From contig JAFYUG010000144.1 in the NCBI GenBank assembly GCA_017558545.1, positions 1-7,302 on the forward strand: 7,302 bases of DNA, read 5' to 3'. The notes beneath the pieces were generated by a model. The model saw only the letters and a list, made by a program, of their open reading frames with translations, was not told where the DNA came from and searched no databases. A program made the position numbers and the translations under genes. The stretch's first letter is position 1. Every line of letters starts with the position of its first letter. Origin of the DNA: Oscillospiraceae bacterium. GTDB lineage: Bacteria; Bacillota; Clostridia; Oscillospirales; Oscillospiraceae. Below are positions 6,084-7,302 of this stretch, piece after piece.

Positions 6084-7302
6084 ATGGATGAGAAGAACCT
6101 CTATACCTTCGAAAATCCCGTATTTAAGGACACCTATCGCCACACCACCAGCCATATTCTGGCTCAGGCTGTGAAAAGACTTTACCCCGAAGTAAAGCTG
6201 GCCATCGGCCCCGCCATTGCCGACGGTTTTTACTATGACTTTGATGCTCCCTTTGCCATCACTCCCGAAATTCTGGAGAAGCTGGAAGCAGAGATGCGCA
6301 AAATCTGCAAGGAAAAAATTAAGCTGGAACGTTTTGAGCTGCCCCGCGAAGAGGCCATCAAGCTCATGGAAGAAATGGACGAGCCCTACAAGGTAGAGCT
6401 TATTCAGGATCTCCCCGAAGATGCCGTTATCAGCTTCTATAAGCAGGGCGACTTTACCGACCTGTGCGCAGGCCCCCATCTGGACTCCACCGGCCGCGTA
6501 AAGGGCAACGCCATTAAGCTCACCGCCTGCAACGCCGCTTATTGGCGCGGTGATAGCTCCCGCAAGAGCCTCCAGCGCGTTTACGGCACCTGCTTCCCCA
6601 AGAAGGATGAACTGGATGCTTATCTCCAGCGCATCGAAGAAGCCAAGAAGCGCGACCACCGCCGCATAGGCAAGGAGCTGGGTCTGTTCATGCTCCGCGA
6701 CGAAGGCCCCGGCTTCCCCTTCTTCCTGCCCAAGGGCATGGTGCTGCGCAATGCTCTGATCGACTACTGGCGTCAGGTGCATAAGAAGTACGGCTACGTG
6801 GAGTGCTCCACCCCCATGATGATGAACCGTCAGCTCTGGGAGCGCAGCGGTCACTGGGGTCACTACAAGAACAACATGTACACCACCGTCATTGACGATG
6901 TGGACTTCGCAATCAAGCCCATGAACTGCCCGGGCGGTATGCTGGTTTACCAGTCTGAGCCCCATTCTTACCGCGATCTGCCCCTGCGCGTTGGCGAGCT
7001 GGGTCTTGTCCACCGTCACGAACTGAGTGGTGCGCTGCACGGCCTGTTCCGTGTCCGCTGCTTCACCCAGGACGACGCTCACATCTTCATGACCTGGGGT
7101 CAGATGAAAGACGAAATCAAGAACGTTGTCAAGCTCTTTGACGAGGTTTACTCCGTGTTCGGTCTGAGCTATCAGATCGAAGTTTCCACCATGCCCGAGG
7201 ATCACATCGGCGAGAAGGAAACCTGGGACTTTGCAACCGATACCCTCAAGCGCGCCATCGAGAAGATGGGCAAGTCCTACGTAATCAATGAAGGCGACGG
7301 CG
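6084..7302 (+). CDS. thrS: threonyl-tRNA synthetase, TGS-less form (3' end outside window)
   Basis: The first 406 codons are visible with no stop; the class II catalytic domain is cut and the anticodon-binding domain is beyond the right edge. The enzyme charges tRNA-Thr with threonine in the cytoplasm and edits mischarged Ser-tRNA-Thr. The protein begins directly with the editing domain: HTTSH at 20-24, with C128 and H132 in DLCAGPH completing the editing site. The usual N-terminal TGS domain of about 60 residues is missing, and the leader upstream of ATG 6084 leaves no room for it. The catalytic core shows motif 2-type RHELSGALHGLFRVRCFTQDD. Zinc ligands C282 (in MNCPGG) and H333 (in DDAHIF) match E. 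coli C334 and H385 with a constant offset of 52; the third ligand (E. coli H511) lies outside. Expression is controlled by the T-box leader upstream. Full length is inferred to be about 580-590 residues. Confidence 0.96.
   Translation, partial: MDEKNLYTFENPVFKDTYRHTTSHILAQAVKRLYPEVKLAIGPAIADGFYYDFDAPFAITPEILEKLEAEMRKICKEKIKLERFELPREEAIKLMEEMDEPYKVELIQDLPEDAVISFYKQGDFTDLCAGPHLDSTGRVKGNAIKLTACNAAYWRGDSSRKSLQRVYGTCFPKKDELDAYLQRIEEAKKRDHRRIGKELGLFMLRDEGPGFPFFLPKGMVLRNALIDYWRQVHKKYGYVECSTPMMMNRQLWERSGHWGHYKNNMYTTVIDDVDFAIKPMNCPGGMLVYQSEPHSYRDLPLRVGELGLVHRHELSGALHGLFRVRCFTQDDAHIFMTWGQMKDEIKNVVKLFDEVYSVFGLSYQIEVSTMPEDHIGEKETWDFATDTLKRAIEKMGKSYVINEGDG

Noticed and set aside
6075..7205. Long open frame on the - strand across thrS
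   Set aside because: It is a codon-aligned shadow of thrS; no promoter or ribosome binding site is evident for leftward expression and the + strand motifs are unambiguous.

Overview
The window reads as a chromosomal housekeeping stretch from an anaerobic member of the Clostridia, perhaps Oscillospiraceae-like. The evidence is the tilS-hpt-ftsH gene order, strong AGGAGG-type ribosome binding sites, sigma-A type promoters, a T-box leader in front of thrS, and a threonyl-tRNA synthetase without the N-terminal TGS domain. Base composition looks close to balanced (judged by eye). The family-level placement is a guess. All genes lie on the + strand. I see no mobile element, CRISPR array, tRNA, rRNA or defence system.

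Layout. (1) Positions 1-2805 hold the end of an operon: the 3' end of tilS, then hpt (190-741) and ftsH (774-2762), closed by a strong intrinsic terminator. (2) Positions 2826-3845 are a self-contained unit with its own promoter, a sugar/polyol-phosphate type nucleotidyltransferase of unknown substrate, and its own terminator. (3) Positions 3883-5771 hold a TGn-extended promoter, the ATPase ychF and, 41 bases later with no terminator between, a small polytopic membrane protein of the HGSNAT_cat/DUF1624 acyltransferase family. (4) Positions 5775-7302 hold a TTGACA-type promoter starting three bases after the preceding stop codon, a complete T-box riboswitch with a Thr (ACC) specifier, and the first 406 codons of thrS, which runs off the window.

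How the parts work together. TilS (tRNA-Ile lysidine modification), Hpt (purine salvage), FtsH (membrane protein quality control), YchF (ribosome/stress-associated ATPase) and ThrRS (tRNA charging) are core translation and stress functions. ThrRS is controlled by uncharged tRNA-Thr through mutually exclusive antiterminator and terminator helices, both of which can be drawn base by base here.

The most notable points are the complete absence of in-frame TTA, CTA and TCA codons from hpt through the visible end of thrS (about 2,139 codons), a YchF with altered switch I and shortened switch II loops, and the orphan nucleotidyltransferase. I do not see a clearly new multi-gene system.
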